Assembly (NCBI RefSeq): GCF_040640155.1
Contig: NZ_JBFABE010000001.1
Location: forward strand, 266,991-330,990
Reading direction: 5' to 3'
DNA from: Streptosporangium sp040640155
GTDB taxonomy: Bacteria; Actinomycetota; Actinomycetes; Streptosporangiales; Streptosporangiaceae
DNA length: 64,000 nt
Shown: positions 1 through 7,852 of the stretch, piece by piece
Layout: each line of letters starts with the position of its first letter
Numbering within the stretch: position 1 is the first letter of the stretch
The notes under the pieces: generated by a model
What the model saw: the letters and a program-made list of their open reading frames with translations, nothing else
What the model was told of the DNA's origin: nothing
The model's database searches: none
Program-made: the position numbers and the translations under genes

Positions 1-275
1 CGGATCCTCGACATGTGCGCCAGGTAGTCGGCGACGATGAACGGCTGGTCGACGGGGAAGACGTCGGGGGCGTAGCCGACGACACCGGGGCGCTCGGCGA
101 TCGTCCCCCGGGACGGCGGGACGAACCCGGCGAGCAGCCGCAGCAGGGTCGACTTCCCGGCACCGTTACGGCCCGTGACCTCGATCACGGAACCCGGCCG
201 GAGGTCGAGCTCGACGTCCTTCAGGATCCAGGGACCTCGGCGTGAGTATCGGAAGGACACCCGGGAGAGCCGCAT
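1..275 (-). CDS. ABC transporter ATP-binding protein (N-terminal part, cut by window edge)
   Basis: This is the first ~91 codons of an ABC ATPase that runs off the left edge, so its stop is not visible. The minus-strand ATG at 275 opens a frame with a textbook Walker A loop, GRNGAGKST, at about residues 35-43, followed by the usual LLRLLAG helix. The upstream strand (about 5-30) has the normal SFRYSRRG...ILKDVELDLRPG layout of the nucleotide-binding fold. The signature motif and Walker B lie outside the window, as would any permease partner, so substrate and direction of transport cannot be told. It is divergent from the DivIVA-like gene across 126 bp. The family call is sure; function is open. 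Confidence 0.85.
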   Translation of the reverse strand, partial: MRLSRVSFRYSRRGPWILKDVELDLRPGSVIEVTGRNGAGKSTLLRLLAGFVPPSRGTIAERPGVVGYAPDVFPVDQPFIVADYLAHMSRI

Positions 276-401
276 GGGTGACCACTTTATCCGGATCGTT
301 TCTTCGTCGCAGGAATCCTTCCCTTTTGGTGATCACTCGCTTTTACCGGGCGATCCCCTCCAGAATGGAAGCCATCGGGTGAGAGGCGAAAGGGTGCGGG
401 A

Positions 402-1301
402 TTGAACCGCTTTCCACGGGTTCTCGGAGTGCGTACGGGATACGACCCCGATCAGGTGGATCTGCTGATCCGCCGGATCGAGGGCACCCTCGGCAGGGGC
501 TCCCTGGAAGGGGAGCCGATCACCGCGGACGAGATCCGCGACGCCCGTTTCCGCACGAAGCTGGGCGGCTACAACGAGGTCGCCGTCGATTTCGCGCTTG
601 AGGCGTTCATCGTCGCGATCGAGACGCGACAGACCTCCCGGGCCGCCCGGGTTTCCCCGGCCGCTCAGACGGTTCAGGACGCACAGGGGCCGGTTCGCGT
701 GGAGAGGCACGAGGGCCCGGTCGGGCGGGTGCCCGTCGGCCGGGGTACCGGACCGGTCGGACCGGTCGAACGGGAGCCCGGCGGGTGGTATCCGGAGCCG
801 TCGCAGCGGGAGCCGGCCAGGTGGCCGCAGAAGCCGGTCGGGCATGACCCGGAGCAGGAGGGGTGGAGCCCGGAGCCCGGCGGGTATCCGGGGTCGGCCG
901 CGCCTCGGGAGCCGGTCGGATACGCCGAGCCCGGCGCGTACGCCGAGCCCGGCGGATACGCCGAGCCGGTCGGACATCCGGATGCCGTCGAGCACCCGGG
1001 GGACGAGAAGCCGCCGGAGGTCACCGGGCCGGGTGACGCCGAGGAGCACGCCGCCCGGATCGAGCGGGCCGCGTTCCGGCCGGGACGTCTCGGCATGGGC
1101 TACCGGGAGGAGGAGGTCGACGCCTTCCTCGACCGGGTCGTGGCCACCCTGCGCGGCACCACCGACCGTCCCCTCAGCGCCGATGACGTGCGCGAGGCCA
1201 GGTTCGCCACGGTGATGCTGAGGCCGGGGTACGCGGTCGCCGAGGTCGACGAGTTCCTGGCCGACCTGGCCGGTGTCATGGACAACCACATCGGCCGGTG
1301 A
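402..1301 (+). CDS. DivIVA-domain repeat protein
   Basis: A 299-residue protein with two DivIVA-like domains, one at each end (about residues 1-75 and 218-295). Each has the pattern of a GY-x5-VD turn, a coiled helix, and then ITADEIRDARF or LSADDVREARF followed by GY-x3-VD. This matches the actinobacterial DivI1A repeat family, related to the polar/septal scaffold DivIVA but lacking its long coiled coil. The middle (about 80-215) is a Pro/Gly/Glu-rich linker with tandem YAEPG-type repeats. The start is TTG at 402, preceded by a weak purine-rich stretch (GGCGAAAGG). It is probably cytoplasmic and may act at the division or growth pole; that role is inferred from the family only. Confidence 0.85.
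   Translation: MNRFPRVLGVRTGYDPDQVDLLIRRIEGTLGRGSLEGEPITADEIRDARFRTKLGGYNEVAVDFALEAFIVAIETRQTSRAARVSPAAQTVQDAQGPVRVERHEGPVGRVPVGRGTGPVGPVEREPGGWYPEPSQREPARWPQKPVGHDPEQEGWSPEPGGYPGSAAPREPVGYAEPGAYAEPGGYAEPVGHPDAVEHPGDEKPPEVTGPGDAEEHAARIERAAFRPGRLGMGYREEEVDAFLDRVVATLRGTTDRPLSADDVREARFATVMLRPGYAVAEVDEFLADLAGVMDNHIGR
921..974 (+). repeat. 18-bp in-frame tandem repeat in the DivIVA linker
   Basis: Three imperfect copies of an 18-bp unit built on TACGCCGAGCC start at 921, 939 and 957. They encode YAEPG(G/A)-type hexapeptides in the low-complexity linker, a likely site of length variation between strains. Confidence 0.75.
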
Positions 1302-1416
1302 GCGCGAGCCGGCGGGAACGAGCCGGTGGACGCGTGCCGGTCGGTGTGAGCCGGTCGGCGCGGACCGGCGGGCGCGGGCACCGTCCGGGTCGCCGGAGAG
1401 GGAGGGCCCCGGAAGG

Positions 1417-1911
1417 TCAGCGGGTGCCCCAGGAATAGGTCTGCTTGTGCAGCTTGAGGTAGACGAAGGTCTCGGTGGCGCGCACCGTGGGGATGGCGCG
1501 GATCTTGCCGAGGATCTCCAGGAGGTGCTGGTCGCTCTCGCAGACCACCTCGACCATGACGTCGAGCGACCCGGCGGTCAGCACGACGTAGTCGATCTCC
1601 TTGATCGCCGACAGCTCGTCGGCGACCGTCTCCAGGTCGCCCTCGCACTTGATGCCGATCATCGCCTGGCGGGAGAAGCCGAGGGTGAGCGGGTCGGTCA
1701 CCGCGACGATCTGCATGACCCCCGCGTCCAGGAGGCGCTGGACGCGCTGGCGTACGGCGGCCTCGGAGAGCCCCACGGCCTTGCCGATGGCGGCGTACGC
1801 CTTGCGCCCGTCGGCCTGGAGCTCCTCGATGATCCGCTTGGACAGCTCGTCGAGGACGACGGGGCCTGGCCGTGCGTCGTTCTCGCGGCGTACCTTGGGC
1901 GGCGTCGTCAT
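1417..1911 (-). CDS. Lrp/AsnC family transcriptional regulator
   Basis: A 164-residue regulator with an N-terminal winged HTH (about 20-65; LDELSKRIIEELQADGR then AAIGKAVGLSEAAVRQRVQRL) and a C-terminal RAM effector domain (about 80-150). Length and layout are standard for Lrp/AsnC. GGGAG lies 5-6 bases before the ATG, supporting this start. It is transcribed away from the polyamine operon, and the shared 194-bp region holds a perfect 12-bp inverted repeat. It is therefore the obvious candidate regulator of the dehydrogenase-transporter operon, probably responding to an amino acid or polyamine-derived compound. That link is inferred from position. Confidence 0.93.
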   Translation of the reverse strand: MTTPPKVRRENDARPGPVVLDELSKRIIEELQADGRKAYAAIGKAVGLSEAAVRQRVQRLLDAGVMQIVAVTDPLTLGFSRQAMIGIKCEGDLETVADELSAIKEIDYVVLTAGSLDVMVEVVCESDQHLLEILGKIRAIPTVRATETFVYLKLHKQTYSWGTR

Positions 1912-1997
1912 CCGAGCTCCCTGGCGTCATGGTGCTGGCCTGTTGCCGCCACGTTGCGGCTCCGATGCGACATGGTGCCAGTTCCGGCACTTCTGTC

Positions 1998-2041
1998 AAG
2001 GGATTTCGTAGCAATTTGGTATCTTAACAACGAAATCCCTT
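1998..2041. promoter_or_regulatory. Perfect 12-bp inverted repeat, probable Lrp/AsnC operator
   Basis: AAGGGATTTCGT (1998-2009) and ACGAAATCCCTT (2030-2041) are exact reverse complements with 20 bp between them, so half-site centres are 32 bp (about three helical turns) apart. The element lies in the AT-richest part of the divergent region. That spacing would suit an Lrp-type oligomer contacting one face of the DNA. Confidence 0.7.
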
Positions 2042-2105
2042 GTCGCGGCCTTTTCTTCTCTGTAAGAGTCGCGACGAATCAGCCCCGATCACTAGGAGGC
2101 CGACG

Positions 2106-3554
2106 GTGTCCACCCCGGTTGATCTGCCCCGCCTGCGGAATCACATCGACGGCGAGCTCGTGGAGTCCAGGAGCGGCCGATTCTCCGACGTCATCGACCC
2201 CTGCACCGGAGAGGCGTACCTCCGGGCCCCCGTCTCGGGGCAGGAGGACGTGGACGCCGCCTACGCCGCCGCGTCCGCCGCTTTCGAGGGGTGGAGCCGC
2301 ATCACCCCGGGCGAGCGCGCCAACCTGCTGCTGAAGGTGGCCGACGCCGTCGAGGCGCGGGCGGAGGAGCTGAACGAGGCCGAGTGCCGCAACACCGGCA
2401 AGCCGCGCGCCCGGATGGCCGAGGACGAGACCCCGGTCGCCGCCGACCACTTCCGCTTCTTCGCGGGTGCCGCGCGCACCCTGGAGGGCCCCACCTCGGG
2501 CGAGTTCCTCGCCGACCACACCTCCGTGATCAGGCACGAGCCGATCGGGGTGGTGGGCCAGGTCACGCCGTGGAACTACCCGATGATGATGGCGGTGTGG
2601 AAGATCGCCCCGGCGCTGGCCGCGGGCAACACCGTGGTGCTCAAGCCCTCCGACACCACCCCGGTCTCCACCGTCAAGCTGGCCGAGATCATCGGTGAGG
2701 TCCTGCCGAAGGGCGTGTTCAACGTCGTCGTCGGCGACCGGGAGACCGGCGCGCTGGTCGTCGGCCACCCGGCCGCGTCGATGGTCGCGATCACCGGCTC
2801 GGTCGGCGCCGGCATGGCCGTGGCCCGCAGCGCCGCCGAGGACGTCAAGCGGGTCCACCTGGAGCTGGGCGGCAAGGCCCCCGTCGTGGTGTTCGACGAC
2901 GTCAAGGACCTCAAGGCCGCCGCCGGGACGATCGCCACCGCGGGGCTGTACAACGCGGGCCAGGACTGCACCGCGGCCTGCCGCGTGCTGGTCCACGAGA
3001 GCGTCCACGACGAGTTCACGGCCGCGCTCGTCGAGGCCGCGGCGGGCACCGTGACCGGCGACCTCGGTGACGAGGAGGCGCTGTACGGGCCGCTCAACAA
3101 CGCCGACCAGCTCGCGAAGGTCAGCGGCTTCCTGGAGCGCGTCCCGGGCCACGCCAAGGTCCTGACCGGCGGCTCCCGGGTCGGCGAGAAGGGCTACTTC
3201 TTCGCCCCCACCGTCGTCGACGGCCTGCGGCAGGACGACGAGATGGTGCAGGACGAGGTGTTCGGGCCGGTCATCACCGTGCAGACCTTCTCCGACGAGG
3301 CCGACGCGATCGCCAAGGCCAACGGGGTCCGCTACGGCCTGTCGGGCTCGGTGTGGACCTCCGACCACGGCCGGGCGATGCGGGTGTCGAACCGGCTGGA
3401 CTTCGGCGTGGTGTGGGTCAACACCCACATCCCGTTCGTCTCGGAGATGCCGCACGGCGGTTTCAAGCACTCCGGTTACGGCAAGGACCTGTCGGTTTTC
3501 GGTCTGCACGACTACCTTCGCGTCAAGCATGTGATGCACTACATCGGCGAATAG
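2106..3554 (+). CDS. Aldehyde dehydrogenase, probable gamma-aminobutyraldehyde dehydrogenase
   Basis: An NAD(P)-dependent aldehyde dehydrogenase of 482 residues, full length for the family. It has the VTPWNYP coenzyme-site motif, KPSDTTPVS, ITGSVGAG, the catalytic-base motif LELGGK and a nucleophile in GQDCTAACRV. I take GTG at 2106 as the start because AGGAGG (2094-2099) lies six bases before it; the frame stays open upstream but without a ribosome site. It is first in a run with a PotABCD-type importer and a PuuB-like oxidase. The likely substrate is therefore 4-aminobutanal or a related aminoaldehyde from putrescine. Family is certain; substrate rests on context. Confidence 0.88.
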   Translation: MSTPVDLPRLRNHIDGELVESRSGRFSDVIDPCTGEAYLRAPVSGQEDVDAAYAAASAAFEGWSRITPGERANLLLKVADAVEARAEELNEAECRNTGKPRARMAEDETPVAADHFRFFAGAARTLEGPTSGEFLADHTSVIRHEPIGVVGQVTPWNYPMMMAVWKIAPALAAGNTVVLKPSDTTPVSTVKLAEIIGEVLPKGVFNVVVGDRETGALVVGHPAASMVAITGSVGAGMAVARSAAEDVKRVHLELGGKAPVVVFDDVKDLKAAAGTIATAGLYNAGQDCTAACRVLVHESVHDEFTAALVEAAAGTVTGDLGDEEALYGPLNNADQLAKVSGFLERVPGHAKVLTGGSRVGEKGYFFAPTVVDGLRQDDEMVQDEVFGPVITVQTFSDEADAIAKANGVRYGLSGSVWTSDHGRAMRVSNRLDFGVVWVNTHIPFVSEMPHGGFKHSGYGKDLSVFGLHDYLRVKHVMHYIGE

Positions 3555-3579
3555 CCGTGAACAGAGGGATAAGCCTGGA

Positions 3580-4725
3580 ATGACCGAAACTCAGGCGGGC
3601 ACGGGGGCGGCCGAGGCCGCCCCCGGCCCGCCCACCGTGCCCGCGATCGAGCTCGACGGGGTCGTCAAGGAGTACGTCTCCCGCGGCGAGGTCGTCCAGG
3701 CGGTCGGCGGCGTCACCCTGAGCATCGTCGAGGGGGAGTTCTTCTCCCTCCTCGGCCCCTCGGGCTGTGGCAAGACCACCACCATGCGCATGATCGCCGG
3801 GTTCGAGGACCCCTCGCGCGGCACCGTGCGGCTGCACGGCCAGGACGTCACCGGGGTGCCGCCCAACCGGCGCGACGTCAACATGGTCTTCCAGTCCTAC
3901 GCGCTGTTCCCGCACATGAACGTCTGGGAGAACGTCGCCTTCGGGCTGCGGCGCAAGCGCGTCCCCGCCCCCGAGATCAAGCACCGGGTCGGCGAGATCC
4001 TGGAGATCGTGGACCTCACCGGCCGGGAGAGGCGCCGGCCCAGGGAGCTGTCCGGCGGCCAGCAGCAGCGGGTCGCGCTGGCCCGCGCCCTGGTCAACCG
4101 GCCCCGGGCGCTGCTGCTGGACGAGCCGCTGGGCGCGCTGGACCTCAAGCTGCGCCAGGCCATGCAGATCGAGCTCAAGCGCATCCAGCGCGAGGTCGGC
4201 ATCACGTTCGTGTACGTCACCCACGACCAGAGCGAGGCGCTCACGATGAGCGACCGCATCGCGGTCATGAACGACGGCGCGGTCGAACAGCTCGGCACCC
4301 CCCGGGAGATCTACGAGCGTCCCGCCACGGCATTCGTGGCCGGGTTCATCGGAACGTCCAACCTGCTCGGCGGCACCGTGGACGTCCTGCGGGACGGTTT
4401 CGCGGTCCTGAGGCTGGGGGAGGACGACCACGTGCTCGCCGAGGCCGGATCGTTCCACGCCGGGGAGCCGATCGCGATCACGGTGCGCCCGGAGAAGATC
4501 ACGATCGCCACCGGCAGGCCCGCCGGGGACCTGAGCGTGGTCCGGGGCGTCGTCTCGGAGGTGGTCTACCTCGGCCTCTACACCAGCTACACGGTCCGCC
4601 TGGCCCACGGGGCAGAGGTGACCGTGTTCCAGCAGAACGCCCTCGACAGCGCGAGTACGGCGGAGCGTGGCGACTCCGTCTGGCTGTCGTGGCAGCCGCA
4701 CCACTCGTACGCGATCGGAAGTTGA
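3580..4725 (+). CDS. potA: Polyamine ABC transporter ATP-binding protein (PotA-like)
   Basis: A 381-residue importer ATPase. It has Walker A GPSGCGKTT (about 66-74), a Q-loop in MVFQSYALFPH, signature LSGGQQQR, Walker B ALLLDEPLGALDLK and the H-loop THDQSEA. The C-terminal third is a TOBE-type domain (VRPEKITIA...), as in PotA/FbpC ATPases. It follows the dehydrogenase by 25 bp, and the binding-protein gene begins seven bases after its stop, so one mRNA is likely. It should energise spermidine/putrescine uptake; specificity is inherited from the neighbouring binding protein and catabolic genes. Confidence 0.92.
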   Translation: MTETQAGTGAAEAAPGPPTVPAIELDGVVKEYVSRGEVVQAVGGVTLSIVEGEFFSLLGPSGCGKTTTMRMIAGFEDPSRGTVRLHGQDVTGVPPNRRDVNMVFQSYALFPHMNVWENVAFGLRRKRVPAPEIKHRVGEILEIVDLTGRERRRPRELSGGQQQRVALARALVNRPRALLLDEPLGALDLKLRQAMQIELKRIQREVGITFVYVTHDQSEALTMSDRIAVMNDGAVEQLGTPREIYERPATAFVAGFIGTSNLLGGTVDVLRDGFAVLRLGEDDHVLAEAGSFHAGEPIAITVRPEKITIATGRPAGDLSVVRGVVSEVVYLGLYTSYTVRLAHGAEVTVFQQNALDSASTAERGDSVWLSWQPHHSYAIGS

Positions 4726-4732
4726 GCCTGTT

Positions 4733-5974
4733 ATGGACCCCCGCACGAACCCCGCCTTCCTGCGAGGCATGACGCAGAGCCGCTCCGTCACCCGCCGTGA
4801 CGCCCTCCGCCTGGGCGGGCTGTCGGCCGCCGGCCTCGCCCTCGCCGCCTGCGGGGTGGAGGGCAAGAGGGTGGCACCGCCCGCGCGGGACGCCGTCGCG
4901 GAGTACTGGGCCTCCAAGAGGAAGAACGGGACGCTGCGCTTCGCCAACTGGCCGCTCTACATCGACAAGGACGGCAAGCGGTACCCGTCGCTGGAGATGT
5001 TCACCGCCGACACCGGCATCAAGGTGACCTACCAGGAGGCCATCCAGGACGTCGGCACGTTCTTCGGCAAGGTCCAGCCGCTGCTGGCCGCCGGGAACGA
5101 CATCGGCTACGACCTGATGGTGCTGACCAACGGCTTCCAGCTCAACCGGGCCATCGCGCTGGGCTACCTGGTGCCGCTGGACCACTCCAAACTGCCCAAC
5201 TTCGCCGCCAACGCGAGCTCCGCGGTCAAGGACCCGGCCTGGGACCCGAACAACACCCACACGATCCCCTGGACGGTCGGTGTGACGGGCATCGCCTACA
5301 ACCCCAAGTACGTGGACAAGGTCACGAGCATGGCCGACCTGTGGAACCCCAGGTACAAGGGCAAGATCGGCATGATGCTCGACACCCAGGAGGCCGCCAA
5401 CTTCGGCATGTTCGCCCTGGGCATCGACCCCGACGCCTCCACCGAGGCCGACTGGAAGAAGGCCGGGGCCAAGCTCAAGGAGCAGCGCGACGCGGGCCTG
5501 GTGCGCAAGTACTACGAGAACGACTACGTCGACGCCCTCGCCCGGGGCGACATCTGGATCACGATGGCCTGGTCGGGCGACATCTTCCAGCAGGTCGCCG
5601 AGGGCAAGGACCTCAGGTTCGTGGTGCCCGAGGAGGGCGGCACGATCTGGACCGACAACATGTGCATCCCCAAGACCGCGCAGAACCCGGTCGACGCGCT
5701 GACGCTGATGGACTACGTCTACCAGCCCAAGATCGCCACGATGCTGGTGGAGTACATCAACTACATCACCCCGGTCACCGCGACCAGGGAACTGGTCCTG
5801 GCCGACGCCGACAAGGCCACGGGCGAGAAGAAGGCGTCGCTGAAGCAGATCGCCGAGAGCCCGCTGATCTTCCCCTCCGAGGCGGACATGGCCAAGCTGC
5901 GCTCGTACAAGACGCTGACCACGGCGCAGGAGAAGGTCTTCCAGGACATCTTCCAGCCGATCACGCAGGGCTGA
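4733..5974 (+). CDS. potD: Polyamine-type substrate-binding lipoprotein (PotD-like)
   Basis: A 413-residue extracellular solute-binding protein. The N-terminus has a twin-arginine pattern (TRRDALRLGG) followed by a lipobox (LALAAC), so export by Tat with lipid anchoring is likely. The mature part (LRFANWPLYID..., then GYDLMVLTNG and VPEEGGTIWTDNMCIPK) is characteristic of the PotD/PotF family. ATG at 4733 is used; ATG at 4769 would give a shorter signal peptide that keeps the RR motif and is also possible. It should deliver polyamine to the PotBC-type permeases that follow. Confidence 0.9.
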   Translation: MDPRTNPAFLRGMTQSRSVTRRDALRLGGLSAAGLALAACGVEGKRVAPPARDAVAEYWASKRKNGTLRFANWPLYIDKDGKRYPSLEMFTADTGIKVTYQEAIQDVGTFFGKVQPLLAAGNDIGYDLMVLTNGFQLNRAIALGYLVPLDHSKLPNFAANASSAVKDPAWDPNNTHTIPWTVGVTGIAYNPKYVDKVTSMADLWNPRYKGKIGMMLDTQEAANFGMFALGIDPDASTEADWKKAGAKLKEQRDAGLVRKYYENDYVDALARGDIWITMAWSGDIFQQVAEGKDLRFVVPEEGGTIWTDNMCIPKTAQNPVDALTLMDYVYQPKIATMLVEYINYITPVTATRELVLADADKATGEKKASLKQIAESPLIFPSEADMAKLRSYKTLTTAQEKVFQDIFQPITQG

Positions 5975-5987
5975 CGGAGGCCCGCCC

Positions 5988-6839
5988 GTGAAACGTCTCA
6001 CCCCCTACCTCCTCATCCTGCCGGGCGGTCTGTGGCTGGCGATCTTCCTGGTGGTGCCGATGGTCTTCATGGCCTCGGTCTCCCTGCAGGAGGGCGACTC
6101 GCTCAACGGGTTCGTCCAGACCTTCAACGTCGGCATCTACGGCGACGTGCTGGCCCAGTACCGCACGCAGTTCCTGCGCTCGGCCGGGTACGGCCTGATC
6201 GGCACGCTGATCGCCGTCGTGCTGGCCTACCCGATGGCCTACTGGATCGCGTTCAAGGGGGGCGAGCGCAAGTCCACCTACCTGCTGCTGGTGCTGCTGC
6301 CGTTCTTCGTCTCGTTCGTGCTGCGCACGGTGTCGTGGAAGTTCCTGCTGGCCGACGACGGCATGGTGCTGGCCCCGCTGAAGTCGGCGGGGCTGCTGCC
6401 CGACGACTTCCACGTGCTCCAGACGACCACCGCGGTGGTCGGCGGCCTCGTCTACAACTACCTGCCGTTCATGATCCTGCCGATCTACGTCGCGCTGGAG
6501 CGGGTCGATCCCAAGGTGATCGAGGCCGCCCAGGACCTGTACGCGGCGAGGAGGCAGGCGTTCACCAGGATCGTGCTGCCGCTCTCGCTGCCGGGCGTGT
6601 TCGCCGGGGTGCTGATGACGTTCGTCCCGATGACCGCCGACTACGTCAACGCCAGCATCCTCGGCGGCCCGGACAACACCATGATCGGCAACATCATCCA
6701 GGTCGAGTACCTGACCAACGGCGACTACCCGACCGCCGCGGCGCTGTCGTTCGCGCTGATGGCGGCGATGCTGATCGGCATCTTCGCCTACGCCAGGGCG
6801 CTCGGCACCGAGAACGTCCTCGAGGCGGCGGCCCGATGA
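5988..6839 (+). CDS. potB: Polyamine ABC transporter permease (PotB-like)
   Basis: A 283-residue inner-membrane permease of the MetI-like fold, with a first TM segment at about 4-28 and five more after it. The cytoplasmic coupling loop EAAQDLYAARRQAFTRIVLPLSLPG (about 180-205) carries the conserved EAA motif that docks on the ATPase. An NTMIGNIIQ stretch, usual in PotB-type proteins, follows. The gene starts 13 bp after the binding-protein stop, and its stop overlaps the next start. Confidence 0.92.
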   Translation: MKRLTPYLLILPGGLWLAIFLVVPMVFMASVSLQEGDSLNGFVQTFNVGIYGDVLAQYRTQFLRSAGYGLIGTLIAVVLAYPMAYWIAFKGGERKSTYLLLVLLPFFVSFVLRTVSWKFLLADDGMVLAPLKSAGLLPDDFHVLQTTTAVVGGLVYNYLPFMILPIYVALERVDPKVIEAAQDLYAARRQAFTRIVLPLSLPGVFAGVLMTFVPMTADYVNASILGGPDNTMIGNIIQVEYLTNGDYPTAAALSFALMAAMLIGIFAYARALGTENVLEAAAR

Positions 6840-7666
6840 GCGCGCCGGCGATCGCGGGGACGAACGCCCGTCCCGCCGCGCGCGGCCGGTCGCGGCTCGG
6901 CGACCGCCTGCTCAAGGCCTACGTCTGGCTGATCCTCGCCTGGCTGTTCGTGCCGATCGCCGTCATGGTCGTCTTCGGCTTCAACGACACCCGCAGCAAG
7001 TCCAACGTGACCTGGCAGGGCTTCACCCTCAGGTGGTGGGGCCGACTGGACGAGTACCCGCAGATGATCGAGTCGGTCGTCAACTCCCTGCAGGTCGCCG
7101 CGCTCGTCACACTGATCACGACGGTGATCGGCACGCTCCTGGGCCTGGCCCTGGGCCGCTACCGGTTCCGCGGGCAGGGCGCCACCAACCTGGCGATGTT
7201 CGCCGCGATCGCCTCACCCGAGATCGTCATGGGCGCCTCGCTGCTGTCGCTGTTCATCAGCGCGGGCGTGAAGACCGGCTTCGCGACCGTCGTCGTCGCG
7301 CACGTGCTGTTCTCGCTGTCCTTCGTGGCGATCACCGTGCGCGCCCGGGTGATCGGGCTGGACCGGTCGATCGAGGAGGCCGCGCGCGACCTGGGCGCGT
7401 CCACCTGGACGACGTTCTGGCGGATCACCTTCCCGATGATCCTGCCCGGCGTCGTGGCCGGCGCGCTGCTGGCCTTCGCGCTCTCCATCGACGACTTCGT
7501 GATCACCCAGTTCACCAACGGCGCGCTCCAGACGTTCCCGCTGTGGATCTTCGGTGCCACCAGAAACGGGGTTCCCCCGCAGGTCAACATCGTCGGAACG
7601 CTTATATTCGCGGTAGGCGTCGCCATCGCTGTGATCAACTCGGTCACCGCGCGCCGCCGCACCTGA
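6836..7666 (+). CDS. potC: Polyamine ABC transporter permease (PotC-like)
   Basis: A 276-residue second permease with six predicted membrane segments and the EAA loop EEAARDLGASTWTTFWRITFPMILPG (about 175-200). The FALSIDDFVITQF segment that follows is a PotC hallmark. Its ATG at 6836 overlaps the upstream stop in an ATGA arrangement, so translation is probably coupled. The open frame reaches much further upstream, but only as a shadow of the first permease. A GC-rich hairpin follows the stop. Confidence 0.92.
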   Translation: MSAPAIAGTNARPAARGRSRLGDRLLKAYVWLILAWLFVPIAVMVVFGFNDTRSKSNVTWQGFTLRWWGRLDEYPQMIESVVNSLQVAALVTLITTVIGTLLGLALGRYRFRGQGATNLAMFAAIASPEIVMGASLLSLFISAGVKTGFATVVVAHVLFSLSFVAITVRARVIGLDRSIEEAARDLGASTWTTFWRITFPMILPGVVAGALLAFALSIDDFVITQFTNGALQTFPLWIFGATRNGVPPQVNIVGTLIFAVGVAIAVINSVTARRRT

Positions 7667-7676
7667 CGGACGTCGA

Positions 7677-7706
7677 GCCCCGTGCCCCCACCGGACGGCA
7701 CGGGGC
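7677..7706 (+). terminator. Hairpin after the transporter genes
   Basis: GCCCCGTGCC (7677-7686) pairs exactly with GGCACGGGGC (7697-7706) around a 10-base loop, eleven bases after the second permease stop. There is no U tract, as is common in actinobacteria. It may end or attenuate the transporter mRNA before the oxidoreductase gene. Confidence 0.55.
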
Positions 7707-7852
7707 CTCGGTGTACACGTGCTCCCGCGAGGGAGTCCCCGGCACGGAACAGGGAGGCGAGATCGGATTCAGGCGGGGGGAACCCGCGCGTGGTCCCCGC
7801 GACCACGCGACACACCTAAAGACATACTGACTCACGTAGGGAAGTGAGATCT

